NCBI RefSeq assembly: GCF_900699765.1
Contig: NZ_CAADHO010000016.1
Span: forward strand, 1-64,000
Reading direction: 5' to 3'
Length of the DNA: 64,000 nucleotides
Source: Desulfoluna butyratoxydans
GTDB lineage: Bacteria > Desulfobacterota > Desulfobacteria > Desulfobacterales > Desulfolunaceae
The first letter of the stretch is position 1. Each line of letters begins with the position of its first letter. Position numbers and translations under genes: made by a program. Under the pieces are notes generated by a model. That model saw nothing but the letters and a program-made list of their open reading frames with translations. It was not told where the DNA came from and did no database searches. This document shows positions 42,178 to 51,842 of this stretch, piece by piece.

Positions 42178-43992
42178 ATGTCCCTCATCGCACAATACAG
42201 GGGGCTGGGCAAATCCTACGGGGCCCGGACCCTTTTTTCCGACATATCCATGAATATCCACGAGGGCGACCGCATCGGCCTCATCGGCGTCAACGGCGCC
42301 GGAAAATCAACCCTGCTCAAGGTGTTTGCCGAGGTGATATCCCCGGATGCCGGAGAGGTCTCCATCAAAAAGGGCTTCCGGGCGGTTTACCTTCCCCAGG
42401 AGAGCCACTTCGAGGAGGGGAAAACCGTTTCAGCCCTCATCGACGAGACCCTGGACGCCTTTTGCGCCGAGGATACGGAGGCCTACGGCAAAGCCTGGCA
42501 CCTCATCGGGCAGGTGGAGTTTCCGGACCTGTCCGCACCGGTGGAGACCCTGTCGGGGGGATGGAAAAAACGTCTTGCCGTGGTGCTGGCCCTGATCAAG
42601 ATGCCGGATCTCCTTTTTCTGGATGAACCCACCAACCACCTGGATCTCTCCGGCATTCTCTGGCTTGAGGCGCTTTTGAAGCGCGCCGATTTTGCCTACG
42701 TGATGATCACCCACGACCGGGCCCTTCTCTCCAATGTCACGGGAATCACCGTGGAACTCGGTGAGCAGTACCCCGGTGGGTACTTAAAGATTGAGGGCAA
42801 TTACACGGAGTTTCTGCGTCGCCGGGACGAGTTGCTGTCCAGCCAGGCAAAGCAGGAGAGCGCCCTGGCATCGGTGATGCGCAGGGAGAAGGAGTGGCTT
42901 GCCCGGAGTCCCAAAGCGCGAACCACCAAGGCCCAGTTCCGTATCGACAATGCAAAGCGCATGGAAGAGGAACTGGCCGACGTCAGGACCCGAAACCGCA
43001 GCAACCGGGAGATGGACCTGGATTTTACCTCCACCCAGCGCAAGACCAGGCAGCTGGTGGTGGCCAAGGGCCTGGCAAGGCACCTTGAAGACCGGACCCT
43101 TTTTGAGGAGCTCTCCTTTGTGCTCTCCCCCGGCACCTGCCTGGGGCTGGTGGGGAACAACGGCACGGGCAAGTCGACCCTCATGCGTCAGCTTTGCGGC
43201 AAGGAGGCCCCGGACAAGGGGCTTGTGCGCGAGGCCGAGGGACTCCGTATCGTCCATTTTGAGCAGGAACGGGACTCCCTGGACCTTGAGATGCCCCTGA
43301 GAAAGGCGCTGTCCCCGGACAGCGATTCGGTGATCTACCGGGGCCGCCCCCTGCATGTGGTGACCTGGGCCAAGAAATTCCTCTTCACCCCCGACCAGCT
43401 CGATCTGCCCCTGGGGCGTCTCTCCGGCGGAGAGAAGGCCCGGGTGCTCCTGGCGCGCCTCATGCGTCAGCCCGCTGACGTCCTGCTTCTGGACGAACCC
43501 ACCAACGATCTGGACATCCCGTCCCTTGAGATGCTGGAGGAGAGCCTCCGTGAATTTCAGGGAGCCGTGGTTCTGGCCTCCCACGATCGGTACCTCATGG
43601 AGACCGTCACATCGTCCATGCTGGGATTCCTGGACACGGGGGGCGTTTTTGCCTGCAGCGGGGTGGAGCAATGGGGGCGGGAAAACCGTCCGAAGCCGGT
43701 GCAGAAAAAGGCGGCACCGGAGAAAAAGGTCCGGCAGGAGCCCAAGGCAAAGAAAAAGTTCACCTACAAGCACAAGTATGAGCTGGAGCAGATCGAGGAA
43801 AAGATCGGCGAGGTCGAGGCCCTGGCCGCGGATCTCGAAGCCCGGGTGAACGATCCTGCCATTGCCTCGGATCCGGCGGCACTGCAGGAGGCCTGCGGGG
43901 CCCTGGGCGAGGCCCAGAAAGAGGTGGAGTCACTGTACAGCCGCTGGGAAGTCCTTGAGGAGCTCAAGGCAGAGGCTGAGGCAGGTGCCTGA
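42178..43992 (+). CDS. uup: ABC-F protein, Uup type
   Basis: 604 residues from MSLIAQYRGLG; a GTG at 42136 would add a charged leader without RBS. Two ATPase domains: GVNGAGKSTL, LSGGWKKRL, LLFLDEPTNHLDL; and GNNGTGKSTL, LSGGEKARV, LLLDEPTNDLDI. A Lys-rich linker and C-terminal coiled coil (about 530-600, KHKYELEQIEEKIGEVEAL) are the Uup hallmark. No membrane segments, so it acts on ribosomes or DNA rather than in transport. Transcribed alone. Confidence 0.88.
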   Translation: MSLIAQYRGLGKSYGARTLFSDISMNIHEGDRIGLIGVNGAGKSTLLKVFAEVISPDAGEVSIKKGFRAVYLPQESHFEEGKTVSALIDETLDAFCAEDTEAYGKAWHLIGQVEFPDLSAPVETLSGGWKKRLAVVLALIKMPDLLFLDEPTNHLDLSGILWLEALLKRADFAYVMITHDRALLSNVTGITVELGEQYPGGYLKIEGNYTEFLRRRDELLSSQAKQESALASVMRREKEWLARSPKARTTKAQFRIDNAKRMEEELADVRTRNRSNREMDLDFTSTQRKTRQLVVAKGLARHLEDRTLFEELSFVLSPGTCLGLVGNNGTGKSTLMRQLCGKEAPDKGLVREAEGLRIVHFEQERDSLDLEMPLRKALSPDSDSVIYRGRPLHVVTWAKKFLFTPDQLDLPLGRLSGGEKARVLLARLMRQPADVLLLDEPTNDLDIPSLEMLEESLREFQGAVVLASHDRYLMETVTSSMLGFLDTGGVFACSGVEQWGRENRPKPVQKKAAPEKKVRQEPKAKKKFTYKHKYELEQIEEKIGEVEALAADLEARVNDPAIASDPAALQEACGALGEAQKEVESLYSRWEVLEELKAEAEAGA

Positions 43993-44265
43993 TTCTCTGA
44001 TTTGAGAGTGGACACAACAATTTGAATTCTATATACTTTTACACATAAGGCCCCAGCAGGTCGGTTTGGCGACGGACGCACCGCGATACTGCGGCGATGT
44101 CGTGCGGACCGGCCATGGTGTGGCCCGGCGATGCGCCAGATTGATGGTGCGGCCGTCAACGGCACCTGAAGCCATCGTTCCGGTGCCTTCGGGCACGGGG
44201 CGCAGCGATTTCCCTTGCGGGGCATCGCACCATAACCGTTTACCATGACAAAGCGGGGTGTTCCG

Positions 44266-44595
44266 ATGACAACAAAAGACAGAGACGGCAGGGTTGCCAA
44301 GCGGGCCTATGACCGTAAACTTTGTTTTTTTACCGATGTGGATTATGCCCTCTCCGAAGGGGTCTATTCGGATCCGATCCGGGATATCAGCGTGGGCGGG
44401 GTCTTTATCGAATCAGATAACGGGCCGGACACGGGAGAGAGGGTCCAGATGCTCTTTTCCGACTATTCCGGTGTGGACCTTGTCAAGCTCTCCGGTGATG
44501 TTGTAAGAAAAGGGAGCAATGGATTTGCCGTTCGTTTTATGTGTGAAAACACCGTGGAAATGGACAAATTGAAATCTTATATCAACAGCCTGTAA
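44266..44595 (+). CDS. PilZ-domain protein
   Basis: 109 residues; start at 44266 is preferred (GGGGTG 6 bp upstream) over the ATG at 44245. Pattern RxxxR-like RAYDRKLCFFTDV, then DISVGGVFIES (the D/NxSxxG motif) and VVRKGSNGFAVRFM fits PilZ c-di-GMP receptors. As a single-domain protein it would couple c-di-GMP to a partner such as motility or exopolysaccharide machinery. The downstream TetR gene is 54 bp away. Confidence 0.8.
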   Translation: MTTKDRDGRVAKRAYDRKLCFFTDVDYALSEGVYSDPIRDISVGGVFIESDNGPDTGERVQMLFSDYSGVDLVKLSGDVVRKGSNGFAVRFMCENTVEMDKLKSYINSL

Positions 44596-44649
44596 TTCCC
44601 TGGGCGGCTCCGTGTCTTCCATTCGGGGTGCAGGGTATTTCGGTGGCAG

Positions 44650-45246
44650 GTGAATGTGAAACAGGGCCTGAAGGAAGGCGACAGCAAAGATCGGATCATC
44701 GCGTCGGCACAGCAGTGCTTCAGTGAAAAATCCGTAGATAAGACCACCTTGTCTGAGGTTGCGCGCAGAGCCGGCATCAGCAAGGGCACTCTCTATTATT
44801 ATTACCCCACGAAAAACGATCTTGTTTTTGATATCGCGGGCATCCACATGGCTCAGATCACGGAAAAAGTGTTTGCCATGATGGAGACCGGGGACGAACA
44901 TCCCGTGTGGGAAGACGTCCTGGGGATTCTGTTTGAAGGGCTTTTGGGCTCCAAGACCCGAAGCCGGCTCCACCTCTACCTTATCAACGAATCCCTTTCC
45001 GGAAATCCCGCTTTAAGGGAACGCCTGGAGTCCACGTACATGCAGTGGTTTCAGCTTGTAGAAGACGGGTATCTGCGCATGGCGGGCGGCCGTCCCTTTC
45101 CCGATGGGCTGGCCCGGCTCCTGGTGGCCGTGCTCGACGGGCTGGTGATTCAGTCCGTGACCTGCGAAGACAGGCTTCGCTACCGGCAACTGGCCCAGGT
45201 GGCAGCATCGCTTGTGACGGGAATGGGGTGCGGGGGCAAGGGGTAG
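44650..45246 (+). CDS. TetR-family transcriptional regulator
   Basis: 198 residues with a GTG start. HTH at about 14-58: IIASAQQCFSEKSVDKTTLSEVARRAGISKGTLYYYYPTKNDL. The C-terminal ligand domain is helical and not assignable. Probably co-transcribed with the PilZ gene. A hairpin CCCCGGGC/GCCCGGGG at 45269-45288 follows, without a T-run. Confidence 0.88.
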   Translation: MNVKQGLKEGDSKDRIIASAQQCFSEKSVDKTTLSEVARRAGISKGTLYYYYPTKNDLVFDIAGIHMAQITEKVFAMMETGDEHPVWEDVLGILFEGLLGSKTRSRLHLYLINESLSGNPALRERLESTYMQWFQLVEDGYLRMAGGRPFPDGLARLLVAVLDGLVIQSVTCEDRLRYRQLAQVAASLVTGMGCGGKG

Positions 45247-45410
45247 TTCTTCAGGCTGAAAGGGGAGAACCCCGGGCGCGTGCCCGGGGTGAGGTTGCCG
45301 GTGAAACAAAGGCCCACCAGACCGATATCCGGGGTGGGGAAACCGCAACCTCAGGGCATTGGCCGGGGCGGCCGTCTCCCTGGGGTTGGATGGTTTCTTG
45401 TTTCCAGGCC

Positions 45411-45977
45411 CTACTGGTTGCAGAGCCTGTGAATGGTCTGGGCGTGCCAGTGGCCCTTGTTTGAGAAGGTGGGGATCTCTTTTTCGTTGAGGAAGTGGGC
45501 GATCTCCTTGTAGGTGGCCCCTTTTTTCCTCAGCTTCTTCATGATCTTGATGGCTTCTCTGCGTTCGTCGGCAGGGGAGAGCAGCTGGTCGTCGGTGAGC
45601 TGGGTCAGGCTCACCGGTGCTGCCGTCTCCTGGGGAGCCGGCATGGGAGCCCCTTCGGTCAGTCGCTCCAGGATTTTGACGATGTCGATGAATGCTGCGG
45701 CGACCTCTTCGGATGCGATGGTCTGTCGCTCGAGAAACCCTTCCTGGATCCTCTGGTTTTCCGTGACCTGCTCAAGGAGCTGGCGTATGGGGGTCAGGAG
45801 GTCGTCCTGACGATTGTATCCCCGGTTGTCCTGGTCTCGTCCCCGTGGGGATTGTCCGCGTCTTTCGTTGCCCCGGCGGTCCTGGGAATAGTATCCGCTT
45901 CCGGCGGTATAGTTCCCGCCGCGCTTACCGGGATAACGTCCCTGTGTGTTTCTTACGGTTTTCAGGAATTCACTCAT
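45411..45977 (-). CDS. Hypothetical protein with recombinase-like C-terminal helix-turn-helix
   Basis: 188 residues from MSEFLKTVRN, 5 bp after GGAGGT. The N-terminal 55 residues are Gly/Arg/Tyr/Asp-rich and probably disordered; then a helical region; the end (KLRKKGATYKEIAHFLNEKE, IPTFSNKGHWHAQTIHRL) matches the small HTH that follows serine recombinases (IA..LN..GIPT..G..W....V.R.L). No catalytic domain is present, so this is a DNA-binding or derived module rather than a recombinase. Role unknown. Confidence 0.6.
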   Translation of the reverse strand: MSEFLKTVRNTQGRYPGKRGGNYTAGSGYYSQDRRGNERRGQSPRGRDQDNRGYNRQDDLLTPIRQLLEQVTENQRIQEGFLERQTIASEEVAAAFIDIVKILERLTEGAPMPAPQETAAPVSLTQLTDDQLLSPADERREAIKIMKKLRKKGATYKEIAHFLNEKEIPTFSNKGHWHAQTIHRLCNQ

Positions 45978-46634
45978 GTGTACCTCCATGTCGGTGTGTA
46001 CCGTCGCCCCACCACAGGCCGGGAAAAGCCCGGGCGGACGATGAATCGATTGTAAATCGGGATGAATCGATTGATGTTGCTTATACCGTTGACGCCGGAG
46101 GAGTGTTGTTGCGAATAGCGGGAGAACCGGGCGTTTCTGGTTCGTCTGTTGAATTGGGGAGAACAATCTTCAATTCACCTGTGTCTTATGGACCCCAGAT
46201 ATATATCCTTTAGATTATAATGTAAAGCGGGATATTACCAGCAGTTTCGGGAGAAGGCCCCATTGAATTGATGGGGTTGTCTCATGGATAAACGTCATCA
46301 TTCAATCGTATGATCGTGAACGTCAATCTCTGCTGCGAATTTCGCCCATTGATCCCTTCTCCGGGGCCGTGCCCCAACCTCTTGCTGCACGACGCCGATC
46401 ACCTCAAAATTTTCTTTTGACATCACGGTACTTCGGGAAAATGGAGATTGTTGTCGCATTGGTACCTTTTTATCGTGGAGGCGGTTTTGTTATTTCGCCG
46501 ATACGGAATGGTGCTGTTGTGCTTTGACGCCTGTGGCACCGAAGGACTCAGGTCAATCACGGACGATACGTTCGGATACCGTCGACGCGGGGCGGGCTGT
46601 AGACGTTTTCGCAACCGGTATGAAAGGAGCGGGT
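45978..46634. other. 657-bp divergent intergenic region
   Basis: Contains AT-rich patches at 46190-46240 and 46400-46500 that could be promoters for the genes on each side. Frames on both strands here are upstream extensions of neighbouring genes without RBS. No RNA gene recognised. Confidence 0.45.
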
Positions 46635-46931
46635 ATGGGGCAGATTCCTGTGGGAAAGGGGGGGCAAGCCAAGGACGGGGCCCGTCTGTGTACCTCTCTT
46701 TTGTGGCACCTTGCTGAAAAAGGGCACTCTCCGGATGAGATTCATCGGATGGTCAAGGATGTGTTCCAGGTGATCCGGGACGGCGGGAGCTTTACCGTGG
46801 CCATCGTCAACAAGGCGATGGAGGGCCGCGGGTGGCCGCCCTCGGTTCTGGATGAGACCACCTTCGACATGATGGTGGGGCTCTTCGAAAGCGAAATGGG
46901 TTTTTCCGTCAGGTCCCATACCGTCAATTAA
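46635..46931 (+). CDS. Hypothetical protein, 98 aa
   Basis: Start MGQIPVGKGG lies 5-6 bp after AAAGGAG; an in-frame ATG at 46620 overlaps that site. Helical and soluble (LCTSLLWHLAEKGHSPDEIHRMVKDVFQVI; TTFDMMVGLFESEMGF). No family recognised. Lies 224 bp before the LuxR-type response regulator, which has its own promoter. Confidence 0.55.
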   Translation: MGQIPVGKGGQAKDGARLCTSLLWHLAEKGHSPDEIHRMVKDVFQVIRDGGSFTVAIVNKAMEGRGWPPSVLDETTFDMMVGLFESEMGFSVRSHTVN

Positions 46932-47009
46932 TCCCATCCACAAAGGCGCAAGGATTGTCCTGCGGTGCCGGCTATCACAATGCAGGGCTCCGGCTCCCGA
47001 TTTATTCTA

Positions 47010-47038
47010 TTGACAGTTGCCCCCCTCTTTTTTATTAC
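47010..47038 (+). promoter_or_regulatory. Sigma-70-type promoter of the response regulator
   Basis: TTGACA (47010-47015), a 17-bp spacer and TATTAC (47033-47038). Leader of about 110 nt to the GTG start at 47156. Confidence 0.6.
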
Positions 47039-47155
47039 TAAACAAGTTTTTTTCAGAAGATCAAACGTTCGCAATACGCGAATTGACGGAAGACCCCACC
47101 GACTTCCCCATCTTGCAAGGGCCAACATGTCCGAACAGTCAGAGGAGATGCGTCC

Positions 47156-47833
47156 GTGAGTCAGACAAAACATATTTTGATTATTGATGACCATCCGTTG
47201 TTCAGGGAGGGTCTGAAGACCATTGTGGAACGGGATAAGCGTTTTAAAGTGGTGGGAGAGGCCGGAAATGGTCGACAGGGCCTGAAGATGGCCCGTCAGC
47301 TCAAGCCGGACCTGTCGGTGGTGGATATCTCGCTGCCGGACATCAACGGGGTCCAGGTGGCGACGGAGATGCGCTCCTACCTGCCGGAGACCAAGATCAT
47401 GATCGTGAGCATGCACTCCAAAATCGATTACATTGCCGAGGCTTTTCAGGCCGGGGCCACGGGGTACGTGGCCAAGGATTCGGCTTCGGATCGGTTGATT
47501 CAGGGCATTGAGTCCGTGCTGAAGGGCGAATATTTCCTGGACAGCTCCGTATCCCACCAGGTGGTGGAGAAGCTCATGAAGTTTCCGGTGAAGGACGCCA
47601 AGATCACCGATGCGGATTACGGTTCCCTCACTCCCCGGGAGCAGGAGGTGATGCGGCTTCTGGCCGAAGGGTCCACCCCCAAGGAGATCGCCGACAAGCT
47701 GTGCATCAGCCCCAAGACCGTGGAGAATCACCGGGCCAACATCATGAAGAAGCTGGGCATCCATTCCACCATGGAGCTGGTGCGGTATGCAGCCCGGCTT
47801 GGCCTGATTGACGTGGAACTCTGGAAGGAGTAG
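47156..47833 (+). CDS. NarL/FixJ-type response regulator
   Basis: 225 residues, GTG start 8 bp after GAGGAG. Receiver with IIDDHPLFREG and phospho-acceptor Asp57 (SVVDISLPD), then KDSA with the conserved Lys. The C-terminal LuxR HTH (LTPREQEVMRLLAEGSTPKE, IADKLCISPKTVENHRANIM) is at about 160-220. An orphan: no kinase gene is adjacent, though three hybrid kinases lie elsewhere in the window. Confidence 0.92.
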   Translation: MSQTKHILIIDDHPLFREGLKTIVERDKRFKVVGEAGNGRQGLKMARQLKPDLSVVDISLPDINGVQVATEMRSYLPETKIMIVSMHSKIDYIAEAFQAGATGYVAKDSASDRLIQGIESVLKGEYFLDSSVSHQVVEKLMKFPVKDAKITDADYGSLTPREQEVMRLLAEGSTPKEIADKLCISPKTVENHRANIMKKLGIHSTMELVRYAARLGLIDVELWKE

Positions 47834-47867
47834 GGCCCCAACATCGGGGAGAGCGAAACAGACATGC

Positions 47868-47902
47868 AACGGCGCGTTCGAGTCAATCGAACGCGCCGTT
47901 TT
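47868..47902 (+). terminator. Rho-independent terminator, shared by convergent genes
   Basis: AACGGCGCGTTCGA-GTCAA-TCGAACGCGCCGTT, a perfect 14-bp stem followed by TTCT. Lies between the response regulator and the convergent DUF89-like gene. Confidence 0.85.
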
Positions 47903-47917
47903 CTATTTGGGGGCGCT

Positions 47918-49708
47918 TTATTCGTGGGACACGTGGCCCAGGCGCTGGTCGTACATCTTCCCGATGCCGTAGTCCCGGCGCCGCATGAATTTTTCCGTGG
48001 CCGGACCGATGATCTGCATCTCCGGGTGTACCTGCTGGACCTCCATGGCGATTTTCATCTCCTTGGTGCACCCTGTGCTGTAGGTGGCGTCCTTGCCCAC
48101 CCACTCGGGGGGGACCTTCTGGCCCATGAGCTGGAAGGCGGTGACGATGTCCTGATAGGTCTGGAAACGCCAGATGTCGATGCAGCCGCTCCGCTGCACG
48201 ATTTCCCACATGAACATCAGGTCGTCTGCGTCCATTCCCGGTTCATAGTAGAGGGACGGGTTGATGATGTGGGTCTGGGAGAACTGCTCTTCGAGGTGGG
48301 CGATAAAGACGGTCATGATTTTTTTGGCCACATCGATTTTGCCCGGGATGGATCCGATGATGCCGCTGTAGAAAGAGACCGCCATGCCCTTCTTCTTGGC
48401 CGCTTTCATGTCGCTGATGATGGTCTGGGCTTTGCGCTCCAGGTCCTTGTGGGAAAATTTGATGGCCTGGGGGGATTTGGGGTTGAAGTCGATGGTCACC
48501 CCCCGGGTGTCGGCACAGATGCTGAAGACATCCTGGGTGAAGTGGAAGGGGGTGTCGAAGAGGCGGTTTTTTTGTTCCGGCCCGCGGGCCACGATGCAGT
48601 CCACCTCTTTGAACAGCCGGGCAAAGGTGGTGGAGGTGAGAAGCAGGTTGAGCTTTTCATGGGTCCCGTCCGAGAGGACCAGCAGGTCGCTTTCCTGGCG
48701 CAGGATATCCACGAGCTGGTTTTTGGTCAGGGTGTCGCTGCGGATGAAAAACGAGCCGTCCAGGGCCTCCATGAGGGTGGGGTCTTCCTGGGTGCCCAGG
48801 ATTTCAGCCTTGGAAAAAAGGGGGCCCGCCTTGAAAGCCACGGCCACCTTGTGGCCCAGGTTGACCAGGTAGCGGATCAGGGCCAGGTCCACCATCACCT
48901 CCCCGGATTCGTCGGCAAGCCACAAGAGAGTGCGCCGTTCGGTGCCCTGGTGGCGTTCCCCGGATGCGGGGATGCCGAGAAAATCGAAGAAGGCATCGGC
49001 GGCATTGCCGGAGACAGGCTTTTGGAACAGAGCCTGAATGGCCTCTTCTGTGTCGGGGCAGGGCTGGTTGCCCGTCCAGATCTCAGGGGCGGTGAGCAGG
49101 CTCAAAAAGCGCCTGACGGCCATGTGATCGAGGCGGGTCCGCACCTGGGTCATGGCCCGGGCAGGTGTCATGTCCGCATCCCCGATATGCTGGAACGCCT
49201 CCCTGAAGAGGGGTGATGCCAGGAACGTGGCGGCCGTTTTGTTGCGCTCGATTTTGGTATCCTGAAACGGATCGGCGATGTGGGTGCGATTGAGAAAAAT
49301 GCGCAGGAGCCGTTTTTCAACCCGGGAGGGGATCATGATTTCATCACGGGTCTCGTGGGCGTATTTGGTTTTGATGAGGGTCGTCAGGTAGGCCCTCTCC
49401 TTGGGGTCCTCGATGGTGGCTTCGATGAGGTCGAGGATGTGTTTCAAGGCGGTTAAGTATCGCTGCTGGAGGTAGGGAGAAGGGTCGCGGCTCATCACCT
49501 CCCGGAACGTGGCCTCCGAACAGGGAAAGTAGCGCTCCTTATCATCGAGGAACACCATGAACTTCACCTGTTCCGGGGTGGCAACCTCTCCGGGGTAGGC
49601 AAAGTAGTCCAGGTGATTTTCAAGAACAAAGGTGGTGAACCATGCATCGGTGTCCGGGTCGAGACCCGGTGTGTAGGTGCCCGTTGATGGGGTGGGGGCA
49701 GGGTGCAT
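47918..49708 (-). CDS. DUF89/ARMT1-like protein with long N-terminal region
   Basis: 596 residues from MHPAPTPSTG, 7 bp after GGGAG. Residues about 1-250 are helical and unassigned. From about 265 the pattern LLWLADESGEVMVDLALIRYL...GHKVAVAFKAGPLFSKAEI, then DLLVLSDGTHEKLNL and IVARGPEQKNRLF, resembles the DUF89 metal-dependent phosphatase fold (D-GE-D and a later G-K/S-SD pattern), whose members remove damaged phosphate metabolites. The match is remote. No signal peptide. Single gene. Confidence 0.5.
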   Translation of the reverse strand: MHPAPTPSTGTYTPGLDPDTDAWFTTFVLENHLDYFAYPGEVATPEQVKFMVFLDDKERYFPCSEATFREVMSRDPSPYLQQRYLTALKHILDLIEATIEDPKERAYLTTLIKTKYAHETRDEIMIPSRVEKRLLRIFLNRTHIADPFQDTKIERNKTAATFLASPLFREAFQHIGDADMTPARAMTQVRTRLDHMAVRRFLSLLTAPEIWTGNQPCPDTEEAIQALFQKPVSGNAADAFFDFLGIPASGERHQGTERRTLLWLADESGEVMVDLALIRYLVNLGHKVAVAFKAGPLFSKAEILGTQEDPTLMEALDGSFFIRSDTLTKNQLVDILRQESDLLVLSDGTHEKLNLLLTSTTFARLFKEVDCIVARGPEQKNRLFDTPFHFTQDVFSICADTRGVTIDFNPKSPQAIKFSHKDLERKAQTIISDMKAAKKKGMAVSFYSGIIGSIPGKIDVAKKIMTVFIAHLEEQFSQTHIINPSLYYEPGMDADDLMFMWEIVQRSGCIDIWRFQTYQDIVTAFQLMGQKVPPEWVGKDATYSTGCTKEMKIAMEVQQVHPEMQIIGPATEKFMRRRDYGIGKMYDQRLGHVSHE

Positions 49709-49855
49709 TGTCTTTCTCCCGTCGGTTTTTTCAGGGGGTTGGGGAAAACCGCCCGTCAACCCCGTGGGACCCCGGGCGGATCGGGATGGTCTCCCGGCCG
49801 GAAGGGGTGTTTCCATGGTGTGATTGACGGGCTTGTCGGCGGCAGCCGACCGGTG

Positions 49856-50110
49856 TCAATGGGTGCCGTCTTTGAGGAAATGGCGGTGGTACTCCGGTTC
49901 GGTGAGGTGTTTTTTCAGAAGGGACGTCAGGAGGCTGTAGATGGCGTCGCGGTCTTCCTGGTCCAGCTTTTTCATGATCAGATCAAGGAACGAGTCATCG
50001 GAAAACTTCTGAAGGTAGTATTTAAGGGTGTCGAGATCTCCTTCGAGATCCCATCCATACATGGCGATTCCGGTGTATTCTTCAACAAAACGGTACGTAT
50101 GCTTGCTCAT
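49856..50110 (-). CDS. Small cytosolic hypothetical protein, 84 aa
   Basis: Begins MSKHTYRFVEEYTGIAMYGWDLEGDL and continues with helices (DTLKYYLQKF; DAIYSLLTSLLKKHL). Acidic, no membrane segment. I recognise the pattern as a conserved short protein without known function. Lies about 150 bp upstream of the DUF89-like gene on the same strand. Confidence 0.6.
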   Translation of the reverse strand: MSKHTYRFVEEYTGIAMYGWDLEGDLDTLKYYLQKFSDDSFLDLIMKKLDQEDRDAIYSLLTSLLKKHLTEPEYHRHFLKDGTH

Positions 50111-50370
50111 GGTGAAGCCGTTGCTCCTGATGGGTTGTCTGGTTTTTCATGTCTCGTTACCCGGGGTCCGGAGGGGCAGAATAAAAGATGCGTGTCGGTC
50201 CGGGCCTGCGGATCGGCTCTCTCTTCCCTTTTCAACTGGGTTTGAGGCCGGTGCTGTGCTACATATTTATCATAACCGGGGGCCTTGCCAAAATGCCAGC
50301 CCAAAGAGGCATGGTGCCCAAAATAATGATGATGTGCGGCAATGGATTGATGCTTGGTGAAGGGCGAAGA

Positions 50371-50931
50371 ATGTTCAGATCGATCGGGGAAGTGATGGTT
50401 AAGTCTATTTCGTTGAAAACAGCGGGCCTGGTATGTGTAGGCCTCTTGTGTCTTATCGGTTCGATTTTTCTGGTATCCCGCAGCGGCGGGGAAGGCGCAG
50501 GGCCCGTGGCGTCTGGCGGGGCTTCAGAGGCGCTGGCCGCACAGGTCAGGGAGCTGGATGCCCGGCTTCTCAAGCTTGAAAGCCTCCTGGCCGAAGGGGC
50601 CCAGGGTGACCCGGGGGAGATCGCTACCCTGAAGCAGCAGATGCGCGGGCTCCAATCCCTTGTTGTGGGGGTTGCTAAGCGTTTGGAACGCCATGAAAAA
50701 AGGGTTGACAATCCCGTCAAAACGAAAGATAACGTAGTAAAAGTAGAAAAAAGGGCCCTGCCCGCCAGGCCCGTTGTTTCATCGCGCTCTTCGTATCACG
50801 TCGTAAAGAAAGGCGAGACACTTTACAGGATCAGCAAGAGATATCACATCTCCGAGCGTGAACTGATCCGTCTGAACGGCCTGAAAGACAAAACCCGTAT
50901 CTATGTCGGTCAGCGATTACGGGTTAAGTGA
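50371..50931 (+). CDS. Membrane-anchored LysM-domain protein
   Basis: 186 residues; the start may instead be 50395 (MVKSISLKTAGLV), since both have a purine-rich leader. An N-terminal transmembrane anchor (SLKTAGLVCVGLLCLIGSIFLV) leads to a coiled coil (about 55-110), a basic linker, and a C-terminal LysM: SYHVVKKGETLYRISKRYH, RELIRLNGL and IYVGQRLRV. LysM binds peptidoglycan, so the protein bridges inner membrane and wall. The GGGGAAGTG site favours the later start slightly. Confidence 0.75.
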   Translation: MFRSIGEVMVKSISLKTAGLVCVGLLCLIGSIFLVSRSGGEGAGPVASGGASEALAAQVRELDARLLKLESLLAEGAQGDPGEIATLKQQMRGLQSLVVGVAKRLERHEKRVDNPVKTKDNVVKVEKRALPARPVVSSRSSYHVVKKGETLYRISKRYHISERELIRLNGLKDKTRIYVGQRLRVK

Positions 50932-51047
50932 TACGACATAAAATCGAACACTTCTTCGCCTGTACCCGGTTTCATTAGAATTGCAGTTGTCAGTTTTTCC
51001 GTTCCATACCAAACAGCCGGTTGACCCCAAACCAAGGCCAGGGACTG

Positions 51048-51449
51048 ATGGACAAGTCGCACGACATGGATGATACAACCCTTCTCTCCCGTCGGTTTCA
51101 TGCGTTGATGGACACGTGCCAGCGTCTCATCAACGAATTGGATCCGGCGTGCCCGGAAAACGACGGGGAGAGGTCGGCCCGCCTGTCAGGGGGCCGTAAA
51201 GCCTACACGGTCCATGCTTCCAATCCCCTCGACGAGGGACGGCAGCAGGCGTTGATCAAAGTGATGGACGACGCCTTAAAGCAGGTCGAAAAACTCGCCG
51301 CCGACCCCTCCCCCCGCCCCGGGGCCACCCGCCCGTCAGAATATTGTCGAACCAAACAAGTGTTTACGTCGGAAGAGCTTCATTTTCTTGAAGAGACGCT
51401 CCGCACCTGCCACCCTGCGTCGGACAAGGGTCTTCGCAGCGATCGGTAG
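51048..51449 (+). CDS. Hypothetical protein, 133 aa
   Basis: Start MDKSHDMDDTTLL; an upstream TTG is less likely. Helical and polar, with an internal coiled-coil-like segment (LIKVMDDALKQVEKLAAD) and a Pro-rich linker, then a helix (SEELHFLEETLRTC). No membrane segment or known family. Lies between the LysM gene and the PHA cluster. Confidence 0.5.
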   Translation: MDKSHDMDDTTLLSRRFHALMDTCQRLINELDPACPENDGERSARLSGGRKAYTVHASNPLDEGRQQALIKVMDDALKQVEKLAADPSPRPGATRPSEYCRTKQVFTSEELHFLEETLRTCHPASDKGLRSDR

Positions 51450-51842
51450 CGGGATGTGATGATTTCCCGAAGGATTTTCCCGCTTTTTTCGGGGGAATGT
51501 CCCGTGATGTCCCTTGTCTGGGAGATTTTCACGAAAAATTGATATGCGGGCCTTATGGACAGGGCTCCTGTATTTAGTGGTATAAACGGTGCACAGGTTC
51601 CCGGGGATGCTTCGCCGATTCGAACCCATAGTTGCTCCCCTTCCTTACTTTTCCCATTCCCGGCCCCGGCAACCTCCTGACCTTTACAGGCAGGTGTTTT
51701 ACGAGTTTCAGCCACACAATCCGTCATTGCCACGCCCAACGATGAACACAGGAGAGCCCGAGCCTTTCTGTTCGGCTGGGCTGTTTCCTTTGCTTGGTCT
51801 CTGTACGTTAACCTGATTGCATAACGAAAGAAGGAAAAGGAC
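51450..51842. other. Intergenic region upstream of phaE
   Basis: No gene. A weak hairpin (CCCGCTTTTTTCGGG) lies at 51479-51493. The promoter for the PHA genes should be in the right half; AAGAAGGAAAAGG at 51829-51841 is the phaE ribosome binding site. I see no convincing -35/-10 pair. Confidence 0.45.
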
